Below are positions 21,897 through 36,032 of a stretch of 64,000 nt of DNA, one piece after another. A model generated the notes under the pieces. The model was not told the origin of the DNA. It was given only the letters and a program-made list of their open reading frames with translations, and made no database searches. The stretch comes from Adenanthera pavonina (taxonomy: Eukaryota; Streptophyta; Magnoliopsida; Fabales; Fabaceae): NCBI GenBank assembly GCA_026686845.1, contig JAIVEN010000007.1:33725001-33789000 (forward strand), in the 5' to 3' direction. Position numbers and translations under genes: made by a program. Every line of letters starts with the position of its first letter. Position 1 is the stretch's first letter.

Positions 21897-23913
21897 GAGT
21901 TCAGGTTGAAGTTTAGATTCAGAGAGAGAGAGAGAGATGAATGAATGAACAAAAAGAAGAAGGGACAAAGAGGCTTAAAACACACTCACAAAAGTGGTAA
22001 TGGAGATTTTAAAGGAGGGTGAGAGTGTGATAGAGAAAAAGGTTGGTGTAATGTCGTTGTTCTCCAGTGATATAAGTGTGGGGTCAATTTGCAACCAAAC
22101 ATTTCTGAGTGACATAAACAACTCATCTTTTAATTTATCCTTGAGATATTACAAAGACTTAGCTATAAAAACATAAATAAATCAAGTTAATTAATCATTG
22201 CTTCATAGATTTGTTCTAATACTTCTTTAATTTGCAAGCATATCAAATACAAATAAAAATACAAATATGTTCAATACAAATTTCACTAAAAAAATGTATT
22301 TTATATGTTTCTTTGTTATGTTTTATAAGTGGTATGCAAGATTGATTGTGGGGCAGGGATTTATTGTTAAAATTTGTTGATTATAAGTTCACTTATAAGT
22401 TTTTTTAAAATAAAGGTTAGTTAATGATCCATTAAATTACTATCAACCAAAATTTATTATCGTAATCACAAAGTTGTTGAACTCAACATATTTTTTTAAT
22501 TAAATTTGGTTAATAATTAAAAAATGTAGGCCATCAAATTTTATTGAAGCTTGCCCTGAAAGGTCCATTAAAATTAAAATTAAATTAAATTATTATTTAA
22601 AGCAAGTTTAAGTCCTCTTTTTAATCTTAATTTGCATGCCAACCTCACTAATCATTGAAGAGTTCCACAGAAGAAGATCTAACCAAGTCTTGCAAATCTG
22701 AGCATATTGGCAACAAAAAGATCATGTATTATTTCCTTGTTTTTTATTTTGTGTTCTAAATATAATTAGGTAGATTTATGTGTACTAGATAATTTCCATG
22801 TTTCATATTGATATTAATATACTGATAATATGAGATTATTCATACTATTTAGATCTGAATATTATAAATTTGACATTTACACCTTAAAATGTAGTTCAGT
22901 ACAGACAGATAGGCAGAAACTAAAGCTCTTGTCGCTAATGACAGATGAGGAATAGCCATATCCCATAGTACAGAGCCCATTGTTCTCTCTGCAGTTTACC
23001 CAAGTGGGAATGGAGGATAAGTGTCTCCATTTGCCTTCTAAAAGAGAGTCTCACAATTAATGCTTCTCAAAAGGGAAAGCCAACAGAAAATTGGGTTTTC
23101 CGGGAAAATACTCATAACTTTAAGACAAGAAAATGGAAAAGATTCTTAGTGCAATATCATGTTTTATAATAGTGTCAAATTTAACTAGAAAGCAGGACTG
23201 CCATGTGATTGTGCCAAGTGGACAAGTTAGAGCACAAATGGAGAGGAAGTAATGAGCTTTGAAGAGGAAGTAACTAAAGGCAAGATTTGACATTTTGGTA
23301 TTTTCGTAATTTTTTTAATACCACCAATTAATTTTTTAAAATCACATCGAATCACATCATGACTGATTCAAGTTGAGTCAAATCAAACTATATATATATA
23401 TATGTAAAACTTTTTGACATTTTTCTCCATATTCAAATTAACTTAGACATTAATTAAGAAAAACAAGTATCAAACTACTTAAATAACTTCATTAGTTCAG
23501 TGGTTTGATGATGTCATTTTCATTTCTGTGGGCATGTCTAATCTTTTACTAACGCTCGGCTGGCTCTGATCACTTTCATGGTTGACTCCAATTTTGCTCT
23601 GTTTATTATACTGAGAAACTCCAACGATGGGTCATAAGATTATAGAGATCAATTAATCCATATGGTAAAATGTTCACTAGAGATTGACCCCATTTGGTGA
23701 CACTACTATACAAGAAATATATTTTTGTTAGTATGCAGGCAATTGGGGGGGTCCTATTGTTAAGAAGGAAGATGTTGGAGGAGCCCACAGGAATGGGAAG
23801 GGGGTAGACTGAGAAAGGAAAGAAAGACTAGGGGCGTCGTCCGAGGTGAAAGCTGTGTGCGGGGAACAAACATTATGTGTCACACCCATCTCTCTGTATT
23901 CCTTCGGATCCAC

Positions 23914-23938
23914 CTATTCTATTCTATTCTATTCTATT
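23914..23938. repeat. TATTC pentanucleotide repeat
   Basis: About five tandem copies of CTATT in otherwise unstructured intergenic DNA. Confidence 0.85.
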
Positions 23939-26900
23939 ATGCCAAAATGGATCCACTTCACTTATGTGCCAACTTTTGTTTTGATTCTTCTAATTATTCC
24001 CCCCTCACCACACCAACATATATCCTTTGTTACATTCTCCAACTTGCTTTTACACCTCACCCACTTAACTCAGAATTTTGGGTGCTTCTTACTTTTAATA
24101 ATTCCATTCGTTGGGCTAGCCCAACTAATACCAAACAGTGGCCCAAATCCTCTTTCTCTCTCGCTCTCCCTCTCTATGTATATTGGCGAATCCTCTCAAT
24201 GGCATGGAGTTCGAGTAGCAAGTCATATGGTTCATGACTTATGCACAATAATACTTGATATAATTTTTATAAATATAAGATTTATAGTAAGTCACAATAT
24301 TTATAAATAATGAATAATACAGTTTGCTTCTTAATCATTGTGCAATTAATGCACAGTGTATGATCTAATTTTATAAACATAAATAAACTATATGTATATC
24401 ATGGGTCATTGATTTTTGTTAAAGCTTAATCTACGATAATAAAAAAGAATAATTAGTGAATTTTTATTAAAATTTGAATTGTTTGAATTTAATTAAAATT
24501 TTGTAATTTTTTTAGTTTCATACTGATGACGTGGTTCAAAGGGTTTAAATGTTAACGGTGCATACTTATAAGACCATTGAAGTTTCTAGATTCATATATC
24601 GCCTTACTGTTGATGTGTTGCGATTGTGTTGCTTTTCTTTTGATGGTTGTTCATATTTTGTTTCTCTTTGATGGTTGTACATATTTTGTAAGCCCTCTTT
24701 AATTCTGGACTCCTGATGTATTTTTCATTTATATATATTATCATTCTTTCTTTCTTTTTTTAAAGAAAAAAAAAAGATGTAAAACAAAAGCAGTATTCTA
24801 ATTAAGATCTTAAAAAAAATAATAATTGGAAGTAAGAAAATCAAATCTATATAAAAAGAAGACGGTGACACTTTGTTTGAAGCTGATGTAAGTTGATATG
24901 AGCAAAGTCATGATAATAAGAATGGATGGTGGGGGCAATTGTAGGCACTACAGAGCAGAGCCTAACCATTAGTGATAGACTTATTTGTCCCCAAGTGACC
25001 CATCGTTTTTCATATCTGGTTTCGTTTCTAAGGTATTTGAGCCTATGCCAGTTCAAGAATTATATTAACACTGATAATAATTAATTAATTATTATTACTC
25101 CCAAATTATTTATGGTTTCTTAATTAAGGCAATGCCACCAAGGACATGATTAGACATCTTGATTAAAGCTGGACACAAATTCAGGCATGGTTGGTTATTA
25201 ACAAAATGAAATCAATCAGCCTTACTTATCTCCATTGTCACAAAGTTGCTTTGCATTCCAAGAAAGAATGGTGTTTTGATAATAATTAATACTAATGAAA
25301 TCATATTGACCCAAAAATAAAAATGAAATCGTACATTGACGTTTTTCCTAATGGTTTAAGCTTTGGGAGAGTTCGGCCGAAAAAAGGACTTTGAGAAAGT
25401 GATAGCGTTGGAACCTCTTCAAATGATGAGGATGACGAACAAAAACAATGGAGTCTTGATAGAGTTTTGTTAAAATTATATGGATATTAATTCTATTTAT
25501 ACTCAATTTTCTTTTGTTTTAAAAACATAAAAAGTCTGGTACAAAATAAATAGTAAATTACATTTTTCTCCTTTAGTTTTGCCAAAATAATATAAATAGT
25601 CCTATTTTATTTTCAAAATTTAAGCAAAATATATGATATTACAAACAAAGAGTAAATTACATACACTTTCATTATATTTTTCAGAAAAAAATTGTATTTA
25701 TTTCAAAAATAAGAGAAGGTTAATGTAATTTTAACAAAATTCTTTTGTAAAGATTAAATAGGAATTACCAATTAACATTATACTGTTGAGCTAATTCATA
25801 ATCTGTTGGATATGAATTAGAAAAGCTATCAGTCACTGTCAGAATTCAAAACCATACAAAGATTAATTGTGCAACAAGCATGTTTAGAGATAGCAGCAAT
25901 CCATAATTATAAGTGCCATAATGTCACTGATATAGTGATAGATCATTAACGTCTTTGCTGTCACATATTTTGAGGATGAAGCTTACAAGACACAAAAATC
26001 ACCAGCAGGCAGCAGCCATTATCCTTGCTTGCTATCCTTAAGCGTATAAACATGTAAGGCCTTGTGATTAAACATGACAATAGAATGTGTATCAGATAGC
26101 ACACTTCAGCTGAGCTTAGGATGATAAAACTTAATATCATGCTAAGCTTTTATATATATATATATATATATACATATAATTATCTAGTATTTGATATTAT
26201 TAGGTCAGATTCGAGCATTATCTTGATAATCTTGACCAAACTTTTAAGTCTTAAGATAGTCAGGGAATGTTTAGTTCATCAAAGAAGGCCAGAACATGAA
26301 GGCAGGTTGCAGAAGGAACAGTAATTAAGGGTTTTCATGTACTTAACAGTGTTCATCAGATCTTTGAGAGGATCTTGCAAGGATAGTCTCACACAAAGGT
26401 AATCTCATATATAGTAATATGCAAAACATATTAAGTGGATGTCTAACCCTTTTCAAATGATTCCATTTTACCATAAAAATTCTCATGTGGGTCAGTACTG
26501 CAAGTTGACTCTGCTGGTTTACCACGAAAATTATAACTACTCAATCTCATTGATGCAGAAATGGCGTTTAGAGGATTGAGATTAACATATCTAGCTAGTA
26601 ATTTTTATGGGACCAAAGGACCAGTTCAAATCATCAATCAACATAATACAGTATAAAAACAAAATTGCATGTCACTATTAATTCATTATTTATTTTTTTA
26701 TTCACTTAGACATTTGTCTTCTTTTAATAAGCTGGTATATTATTGGGATAATATTTCTTTCAATTACGAATATTCTTGTGGGGATGCACAGAGAAACCTT
26801 TAAATATATATAAATATATAATAATTAATATATGGACAAGTCAACAAAATAATTAACATAAAATAATAAAACGTATAATAAGTTATATTATTTATAAGTT

Positions 26901-27373
26901 ATAAATATAACTACTTAGTAATAATTTTTTAAATTTAATACAATATGTAGAAAATGTGTCTAGTTATCTCTAGAAAAGACACTAATTAAACATGTATAGG
27001 AAAATTAAAGGAGGCAGCAAACTTGATTGATTAGACAAAGGGGTTTAGGAGTTAGGACACATTCACTCAAAAGGCCAAATAAGCAATCGCCAAATCACAT
27101 GTCGTAATTCTGTGCTAATGGGATTCAAACAAGAGTCAATTTGTCTGGCAACAGCTAAACTTTTTCTTGAAGCTAGCTACAATGATTTTCATGCATAAAT
27201 ATACACAATTTTGACTGAAGAAAAGGAAAAATAAAGTTCAAAACTTTGAATAAAAAGTTATTACTAACACTCATTTATTAACTCATATTCCTTTTTTTTT
27301 ATACTAGTTCTTAAAAAAAACAAAGTTCTTATCCTTCGGGCTAAACATGATTTACTCAACTCGAGAACAAAAT

Positions 27374-27434
27374 AACTGGGCCGTCCGGGTTTCGAGTCAA
27401 GGCTCCGTGTCTTAAAACCCAAACCGGCCCAGTT
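27374..27434. repeat. GC-rich imperfect hairpin
   Basis: The left arm AACTGGGCCGTCCGGGTTT pairs with the right arm AAACCCAAACCGGCCCAGTT. It leaves a loop of about 20 bases in very AT-rich surroundings. It may be a remnant of a foldback element. Confidence 0.6.
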
Positions 27435-27586
27435 GTATAAATAAATAAATATATATATATATAAGATTTTACAATTTAATTATTATATTAAATTAAATTA
27501 AATATACTTCTAAAATAAAAGTGTCATCAACAACCCTTTTCCTTTCCCTTTTTTGTGCAGTGTCATCTCTTCCTCTCTTTCTTTTG

Positions 27587-30500
27587 TAACACCCTGAGAC
27601 TAGAGACCCAAAAACACACAAAAAGGAGACAAAACAGCACCAATAATAGAAATAGGATGGCGTCGTAGCCTTGACACTAGTGCCACGGCACCAGATACTG
27701 ATACAAAATCAGCAATTTGTTAATTTTTCTGATGAACTTCCAATGCGCATAAATTTATGCACTGACCTCCAATTTACCTGATTCTAATTTTTACAGGTCA
27801 CTCTACTCCTAATCTAACTATGGATACCAACCACATCTCAAGATACCTCCACATGGAGATTTCATATGCTGAAAACTATTTTGGTCTCTTTTTGCTTAAA
27901 ATCAAGAACTCAATAACTTCAAATGCCACCAATGAGTAATTGGCAGCCCAAGACCCTTTCCACATGTCACACTTGACTCAATAAACTTGTTGAAGAAGAT
28001 TTTACCTTAGAAAAACCACTTCTTCGAGTTTAACCCCCTTGTACCCTCAAACAACACAATGGGCTATACACCCAAAATACATATACACAAGGCCTAAAAT
28101 CATATTAGATTCACAAATAGACCTACCAAGCCTAACATGTACAATCAAATATGCCCCAACACATATTGACCTATACCAGGATTTAGAATCATATCACATC
28201 ATATAACCACAAGATACACTAACATTCAGCCATATCCACAACACTCCTTAACATTCTACCAATTATATAATATCACATAATGCACACATAATCCCAAAAT
28301 ACAAGCTACAGACAAAACATCCATCACTAAACCACTTGGCAAAATTCATTACATAAACTAATAACATAAAGCTACTAGCCACTTGGATATTCCCGTGATG
28401 GAGAGAGTTAGGATTCCTTAGTCTTCTTCCAGACTAGTGTTAGAGTCTTCACTTGAAATATTAATCACAGAGGCATGTGAGGCGAAACCTCAGTAACTGA
28501 GAAAACACACAACAGACAATATATATTCAATATAATCAAATGTATGCATATGATACAATGCAATGCCAATGCTATGGAATGAAAGTTTCCTTTCGTATAC
28601 GGCTAGAATCATGAGCTAGTTCTACCACAAGGCATACCCAATAAGTGATTCCCTTCTAACAATCGATAAAGACTAATTCCAAGACATCATTAAATTCACT
28701 GCACACTAGTATGACCTGGCCAAAAGCCACACTAATGATTAGGCCATGGTTCTCCTTTCCCTGGAACACCTCAAATGGTGATGATTTAGGGTGGGTGCAT
28801 CTTCAATCCACTGCTATCTGCCTCTCTTAGCTATATGAGAGGATTTAGTGACAGAGATATATAATCATCCACCTCACCACTTGACCACTAGTGGTTTGGT
28901 ATACCACATAGTATCATCATATCTTATTTCATCATCACCCAATCAATCATTACCAATATGCATAATGTGGTGATGATACTCAATGTCATACTAACATGTC
29001 TATGCCATACACAATTATCATCATTCTCATAATCATTACCGTTATCATGCTAGCATGGTATCATATAGGGATACTACATAATCATAGATATAAAATATTA
29101 ACATACTTTCTTATTCATTACATACAAGCATTAGGTGTAGAGCTTGCCATACGTTTGCTAGCCGTGCACATACTATGATATGAAAAGAACAACATACACA
29201 CAAGTGATATCATGGTATAAAAAGGAACATACATATATATATATATAACAATAAATCAACACAAATATAACATACACCCCGATTACCTCGAATTGTTGAC
29301 ACAACTTACACAAGAGAATTTGGCAAGCCTTTGGAGCACCAATCACGAATCGAACAATTCTAATCAACAAATAGAACACTACAATGTTATAATACCTCCA
29401 ATTGACATAATACACACATAATCCACAACTCATAATTCAACCATCCAAACTTGATCCATTGTTCCAATAGTATAATTGCACATTAATGAGCCCCAAATAT
29501 ATTACCAACCCATGAACAAACACTTAAGCTTTGAATTTCATGTTAAACCTTAGGATCCCAAGTTAGGGTTTATAGTAAACACCCCATAACCATCCAAAAC
29601 TTACACTCAAGCCTATAGGACATCAAACAACACTCCAATAATCTATTAGCAACCATTTTAATTAGTGGAAATTCAACCAAACAAGAACTCTCATGCATAC
29701 CAACGAATTTCATCCCAAAACCATAGATAAAAGGGAGAAGGAAAGGTGTAGGTTCACATATCAACTAAGAATCAACCTCCCAATGTCCGAAAATTGCTCC
29801 TCAGGGTCAGATTCTCCATGCCCTAGCAGAGTTCCCTTCATTCTTCTCCAAATTCTTCTCTTTTGCTTGACTAAATCGCTTCTAATTTAAAGAATTCTAC
29901 GACTCGTGCCGCGACGCTAACGATAAACTCGCCGCAGTGTGATGATAAGCTCGCCACGGTGTAAGACCCTTCTATTCAAAAAAAGATTAAAATCTTCTGC
30001 TTTCTCATCACAGCGGCCCTGCCCTTCGTTGCAACATGGAGGTTTCTATCTTATTTTATTGTATTTTTCTTCCATTTTATCCTTCTTTCAATCCTTGCTC
30101 CTCTGGCACCACACAATTCAAAGTGTACACTTCTCATTAGTTCACTATTAAGTCCAAGACAATACTTTTTTCCTTGCTTTTGACTTCTACATTGTACCTT
30201 CTCTTCCTCCTTTTCTCTTACTCCTCTTCATCTTCGATCTTGCTCCTCCAAAATCAAAGCAACCTAGTCAACCACGCTAATGCCATCACCAATTTGCAAA
30301 GATCTTTTTCCTTGAATATGCTTTCCTTTCTGTCATTGTCATCACAGACTTGCGGTTTCCAGATCTCGCCTCTCTACATCAGGTTGCTCTATCCTCAAAT
30401 CTCCAAATCTCATCCCTTCTCGCCTTCAAATGAAGATGTTGCTAACGTTGCCAAGATATCCAGCTTTGCATTGAGATTTTATAAAATCCATGACTAAGGT

Positions 30501-30660
30501 TTTGTGATTTTAGGGGTTTGTTTTGTTTTTGTGATTGTTATTGATTGTGGTTTGTTTGTCCATATAGTATTGTGCATTATATATCATCTTTTGTCTAGAT
30601 CTTCACATATCTTTTCTTTCTTCTCTTCCTCTTCTTCTTCCATCACCATCAATGTTGTAA
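27587..30660. mobile_element. C-rich block, probably degenerate retroelement or LTR DNA
   Basis: From TGTAACACCCTGAGAC at about 27586 the plus strand becomes persistently rich in C and A, unlike the flanking AT-rich DNA, up to about 30.6 kb. TGTAACACCC resembles the start of some plant gypsy LTRs, and GC-rich words such as GCCGCGACG near 29908 are typical of LTR interiors. No gag or pol domain, second LTR or target duplication was found, so the class is uncertain. Open frames here (for example at 30174) are low-complexity Leu/Ser strings. Confidence 0.3.
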
Positions 30661-30720
30661 CCTAATTGACTCGTACCAGCCTTACCTGGCAGTGACCTGG
30701 TCATTGGCCGGCCCGGGCCA

Positions 30721-30738
30721 CGGGTTTGGCCAAACCCG
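30721..30738. repeat. Perfect 18-base palindrome
   Basis: CGGGTTTGGCCAAACCCG is exactly self-complementary and sits in a short GC-rich island (30665-30760). Confidence 0.9.
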
Positions 30739-30788
30739 GACTCGATTTGCCCTATACATACCCCTACTTATCCTTGTCCCTACATCAA

Positions 30789-31073
30789 ATGCTCCCTCTA
30801 ATCCTAAGTATTAAGGATAAATAGCTAATTTACATATATCAAGGAACATAGTTAAAAATAGTTATAATTATTAAATGTGTTAGAAATTTAAAATAATTTT
30901 AAAAAATACCCAAATTTAATGTTTAAGACTTTTATCATGTAATTAATGAAAGTAATTCTTAATAAATGGTATTATTGGAAAAAAAATTAAGCATAGTAAA
31001 CAACTTTGATTTGTGACTCATATTTTGGAATAACGAAAGTTCCTGAAATATCTCTTATATTTAGTGACGGAGA
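30789..31073. mobile_element. Degenerate Stowaway-like MITE
   Basis: The left end is GCTCCCTCTAATCCTAAGTA and the right end, inverted, is ACTTTCTCCGTCACTAAATA. They share the CTCC-TC----CTAA-TA spacing expected of Stowaway termini. The TA target is not clean on both sides. Confidence 0.4.
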
Positions 31074-32413
31074 AAGTAATAAGCAAAATCAAAGATATCT
31101 CAACAATAATGAAAAAACATAGATGAAATAGAAATTAGAATTAACATTTTACTACCTATATTCCTCATGCCTACCTATTTAGGGAAATTACCATCTTTAA
31201 TATTTGAGACATACTTCGTTGTAACACATATACTTAATTAGCGTTGCTCAAACTGGTAACATATTTTATCCTAACTGAATTTTTGTTGTTTTCTTTACCA
31301 TTATCACATTCTTGATATATCTTTCTATTGTCTTAAAATTCATCAAATAATCATCAAAATTATAATCATCATACATCCATCAGATAATTTTGATTCTTCG
31401 ATTCTAATCTTTACTTTTAAAAAATTAACAAAGTATATAATTCCGATTTACTAATCAATGAAACATAATCAATGAAAGAGCTATTGCGGAAACTATGAAA
31501 ATAATCATTGTGTGTTCTTGTTTGGACATAAAAGAAATCACCTTATTTTTTTGGAGAGAGAGATTGCGTGCAGCCAAAGTAGTTTATGGAATGGACTTTA
31601 TTAGTTTTTTTTTTTTTGCCAACGGACTTATTAGTTAATATTAAGCTTATTATGCAACTCACTTAATTGTCACACAACATTATTAATAGCTTAAAAAAGT
31701 TACACCTAGTCAAATAATAAGCATGTTTCCAAAAGCAAAAATCACTTCTCATTTTTAAAAGCTTTCAACTTCAAAAAAGTAATTGGATATTTATTTATAA
31801 ATTAATCAAATCATAAAATAAAACTAATTTATTTATTTATATAATTATTTATAATAAACTGCACATAATGATTTGGCCGATTCATATAATAATTTATTGA
31901 ATGAAATATATGTGAAAATTGTAACATATATAGAACTGAATAATCCCCTTTTAGGGCAAATTCTCTTTATTGCCGAAAACCTCAAACTCCAAAAGATATA
32001 ATTATTTCTTTATAAAATTATCTTATATACAGCATTTCCACATTAGATTTAAATATTATTAGGTTTAAATAAGGACAACTCTCTCAATGTAATTTTTTTT
32101 ATCTACAAAATATAAACTCTTTTTATTCATAAGCACAAACTTAAAATTTTACTTAAAAATATTGAGTATTTTACTACTCAAACTTTGTCAAAACATATAA
32201 ATACTAATACTAATCACCAATGAGACAATGGTTTTTTATCTTGGTAATTACAATCATCACTGTTTTAATTTTAAATATATAAATAATAGATCTGTTCAAC
32301 ATGAATTTATTATGGTCACCTCTCAATGAAAAAAGTCAAACATAATAACAATTGTCGGCTGACTTTAATGATATAAGAGACTTGATACTATTTATCATTG
32401 CCGTTATCCAAAC

Positions 32414-32983
32414 TAGGGGTGACCATGAGTCGGATCGGATCGGATTTGACCTTTGCTTGTTATCTGATTTGATGTGATTTGAGTCAGTATCGAATTGGTA
32501 CCGGACCAAGTACAGGGCTGACCCGATACTATACACATATATATATTTAAAAAAATAAAAAATTTATTTAATAATAAAAAAATACTTATTTATATTTAAA
32601 AATATATTTTCTTAAAAAATAATCTTAGAAAAAAATAAAATTTTTAAATATTTATAAATATTTAACCATTATACATTATTTTTACATAAATATTAAGTTA
32701 AAAAATTAATTCAAAATTTAAAAAAATTTGAAACATTAAAATCTTAAAAGGTTTTCATAATATTTACATAGTAAATATATTATATTAGATATATAAAGAA
32801 CAAAAATTTTACAAAATTAATTAAAATATATAAAATAATTGAAAAAAATAAAAAAAAAACATATATAGGTCGAGCCGAGCAGGGCTAGCAACGGTTGGCC
32901 CTAACTCTGGCCCGACCCGATTGGCCCGATGTGGCTGGGTTGGACCTGGCCAACCGGGTCTCGGGCCAAGATGTGCAACCCTA
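32414..32983. mobile_element. hAT-type MITE
   Basis: The 570-base element begins TAGGGGTGACCAT and ends ATGTGCAACCCTA, imperfect inverted termini. The flanking octamers ATCCAAAC and ATACAAAA match at 6 of 8. GC-rich repeats such as GGCCCGACCCGATTGGCCCG lie near the right end. An 8-base duplication and a TAGGG start fit hAT elements. No coding capacity. Confidence 0.5.
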
Positions 32984-33715
32984 ATACAAAATATAGCTAT
33001 CTTTTACTAAAATTATATTTTTATACATGTATTTTATTTAATTTTTTTATAATTTAGGGATTTTACTCATGTTAATATTTTAGCTTTATTATTATATTTT
33101 TATCAATATTTGATCATAAATATGAGTTAGTATTACTTTGATAATTATATCTTTCATATAGTTTGATAACATAAATTATAAACTTTTGAAGTTATTTATA
33201 ATTAGTTAAATTGATGCAGAATTTTAACTGTAAAAATTGAATTAATGAATTTTCCAACTATATTGACTAAAATAATAATAATAACAATTCATTTTATCCA
33301 TTCTTACACAAAATTGTCAATAATTTTGCCACAAAATAAGGTTAAAACATGCTACTATCAGGGCCAATAATATATTTTATTAGTTTATACTATCAAAGTT
33401 ATACAATGTGCCGAACGGATACTAAAACATGCTACTATAATTTTTGGCACAAAGGTGATAATTGAAAGATAATGTAGATACAGTATTCCTCATCATAAAA
33501 GTTCACAAAATCACACGCGCCCGCACGCAAACCTCATCATAAAAGTTCACACAATATCACTCACACACACACACTTTTTAAATATTTGCCCACAGAAATT
33601 CCAAGCGGATATGCCTTGCACCGTCCATGACAAGGAAACAACTAATCATCGTTGAATACCTATCTACATCAACGGCTTTCTAATCACATGACTTTCAATA
33701 TTATTTTTTTTAACA

Positions 33716-34236
33716 AAAATATATTTTTAATCTATTAACTTTACATTAAATTTTATTTTGGTCATTTAATTTAATTTAATTTTTTAATTTTTAAAATATA
33801 ATTAAAATTTTTTCTATAATTAACATGATTAACTGTATTAGTAAAAAATACTGATAAATTATTTCTAAATGTTAATAAAATATTTTTTAAATACTTACAT
33901 ATTTATTCAACTCATTTTTTCATGATAAAAAAAATTTAAGATTAAGTTTTTGTTTTAAAGTTTTTATTTGTAATTATTTATTTTTAATCTTTTAATTTAA
34001 TTAAAAAATATTTTAAACCTAAGATTAATGAAAAATATTGATAACTTGACAGTAAAAATTGACATGCCAATGTTGAATAATGTTTTGTCAGTATTTCTGT
34101 TAACATAATTAATGATGTTAGTAATAGGAAAATGTTTGATTGTATTTTAAAAATTAAAGATTAAAAAAAAATAAAGTTAAGGAATTAAAATGAAACCTAA
34201 TGTAAAATTGGAGGACCAGAAGTGTTCTTTTACCTT
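33716..34236. repeat. Long AT-rich inverted-repeat element
   Basis: The left arm (from 33716; TTTTAATCTATTAACTTTAC, then ATTTTGGTC) and the reverse complement of the right arm (ending near 34236; CTTTATTTTTTTTTAATC, TTTTACATTAGGTTTCATTT, CTGGTCCTCC) correspond over about 100-150 bases. This suggests a decayed MITE with long inverted repeats. No target duplication could be defined. Confidence 0.4.
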
Positions 34237-35559
34237 TTTCTTTTTTGTGGTTGAGAATTTCCTAATAAAGGAATTCAAGATATCACGTATTTTAAAGATA
34301 TTTTTCAATTTGATTAATCATAAGAGAATTCATGCCTAATAATATTAATAAATTTTAGTTCTTGCCCACAATTAATCATAATCTTAATAAAGTGCGTGCC
34401 AATAAAAATAAAAGTTCTTTGCACATTTATTAGTTTTATTAGATCTATCTGCATGCTTTTTTTTTTTTGCCAGGCTATCTGCATGCTATTAAATTCACAA
34501 ATGCTTGAACTTTTGTTTGCATATTTTAATTAATTTTATAAAAAATTATAAGAACTTGCTTGTTTCCTACCCCCTTCTCCACAAAAGCCAAAAGGCCCCA
34601 GACCCTTTCTGATTAGGATTCGCAATCCGATGAATGAGCATTCAACTATTCAGCCAAAATAATGTTACACCTTATCATAAATAAATCCGAAATACTCGAA
34701 AGTTTATATTAGTCTCATAATAATAAAAAGTACTTTTTGAATCATGGCACTAAAATATATATTTTCAATATTTTTATATTTTAAAATGCCAAAAAATCAA
34801 TATATCACCAATGTATTAATATTAGTATCAATGTTTTGAAAATCAGCCTATTAAACCAGTCAAAATATTAATTTAAAGTTTATTGGTTTGACAACCATAA
34901 TAGAACTGTGATTAAATCAATAGTAATTCAATTAACACATTTTTTAATTTTATATATATTACAATATAATATAGAAAATTAAAGTCACTATTATTAATAA
35001 CTTTCACACTTGAATCTAAATAAAATAATATTAATTCATAATCACATATTAAACTCAACATGGTCAACTAATAATTAATAATTGCAATGTAAACATGTGA
35101 CTATTAATAGTTATGTATAAGAATAATAATTATATAATATTAGAATATATAAAAAAAATTTTATTTGAAAACTAATGTCATTTATACTAACAAGAAATAA
35201 AATTTCATAAACGAGTTTGAACAAGTAATCCAATCAAATGTTACTCATTTTTTACTAGTTATTGACATATTGTCTTCTTATTTATTTCTAACACTAGTTC
35301 ACTAGTTTTGGCTTATTTTTTCAATTTTCATAATAGTTATATATATAATTTATGACAAATTGCATTATTCATAAGTTAGTTATGAAAATGCATGGAATAT
35401 ATAGATAAATGTGTCTATTTTTTGATGTAGGTGCTTGCAGATCAAGGAACTTCAAAAGGATGGTCATGAATTATATAGAGGAAGTTAGAACTTAGAAGCA
35501 GCTTGAGAGTGGATACAATTTTTAATACACATGCTAGAGATAAAATATTAGATGGTATT

Positions 35560-36030
35560 TCCCAAGGGTTGGTTTAAAGTGAACATTAGTGGTGCTGTGA
35601 AATGAACTTAGGGTTTGCAAGATGTAGTGGCTTGATTAGAGATGAAATGGGAACTAGGAGGATCGGCTCACGGCTTTGCTAATAACCTGGATATCAATGA
35701 GGTGGTTAGTGCTAAGTTATGAGGATTTTGAATAGTTTAGAACTGAGTTGGAGTATAGGTGGCTTGTTTGAATTTGTATTTGGATGAACGCAAATGCGAA
35801 AGCTCCTTTTTTGTAGCCTATCATAAATGTACATTTGAGAGGCTATAAATACAAATTCAAACACAATTTAAGACATATTGTCATGACAAGAATATAATAA
35901 AAGGATAGATAATTGCCTGACCAGGAGAATTATGAAGTTGATTGCTTGTGTTTGGGAGATGACATTCTAATACACCTACTGAGGAAGAAATGCTTGCACT
36001 GATTTGCTTTAGCTTGCTAACTATGCATTA
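35560..36030 (+). pseudogene. Decayed LINE RNase H fragment
   Basis: In shifting forward frames the text reads GWFKVNISGAV, then GLIRDEMGT and, near the end, RGRNACTDLL followed by LANYA. These correspond to the start, middle and C-terminal 'EGN.CADWLA' motif of plant LINE RNase H domains. Many stops and frameshifts show it is long dead. It abuts the Stowaway element at 36033. Confidence 0.55.
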
Positions 36031-36032
36031 TA

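Larger units (their letters stand above)
22014..27586. other. Long gene-free AT-rich stretch
   Basis: About 5.5 kb without a supportable gene. It contains TA microsatellites (23391-23403, 26153-26175), a TATTC pentanucleotide repeat (about 23914-23938) and a GC-rich hairpin at 27374-27434. Short open frames (for example near 23846-24310) have no domain, biased composition or codon signal. Confidence 0.5.
31074..35540. other. Gene-free AT-rich DNA
   Basis: Apart from the elements at 32414-32983 and 33716-34236 and a short CA tract near 33560, nothing recognisable was seen. A/T homopolymers dominate. Confidence 0.45.

Noticed and set aside
23846..24310. 154-residue frame rich in Ser, Leu and Ile
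   Set aside because: Composition follows simple repeats (CTATT, CTCTC). There is no domain or conserved motif.
27386..27402. GGTTTCGAGTC, resembling a tRNA T-arm
   Set aside because: No matching D-arm, anticodon stem or acceptor; it falls inside the imperfect hairpin.
30174..30497. 107-residue Leu/Ser-rich frame resembling a signal peptide
   Set aside because: It arises from the T/C skew of the block and has no downstream domain or gene structure.
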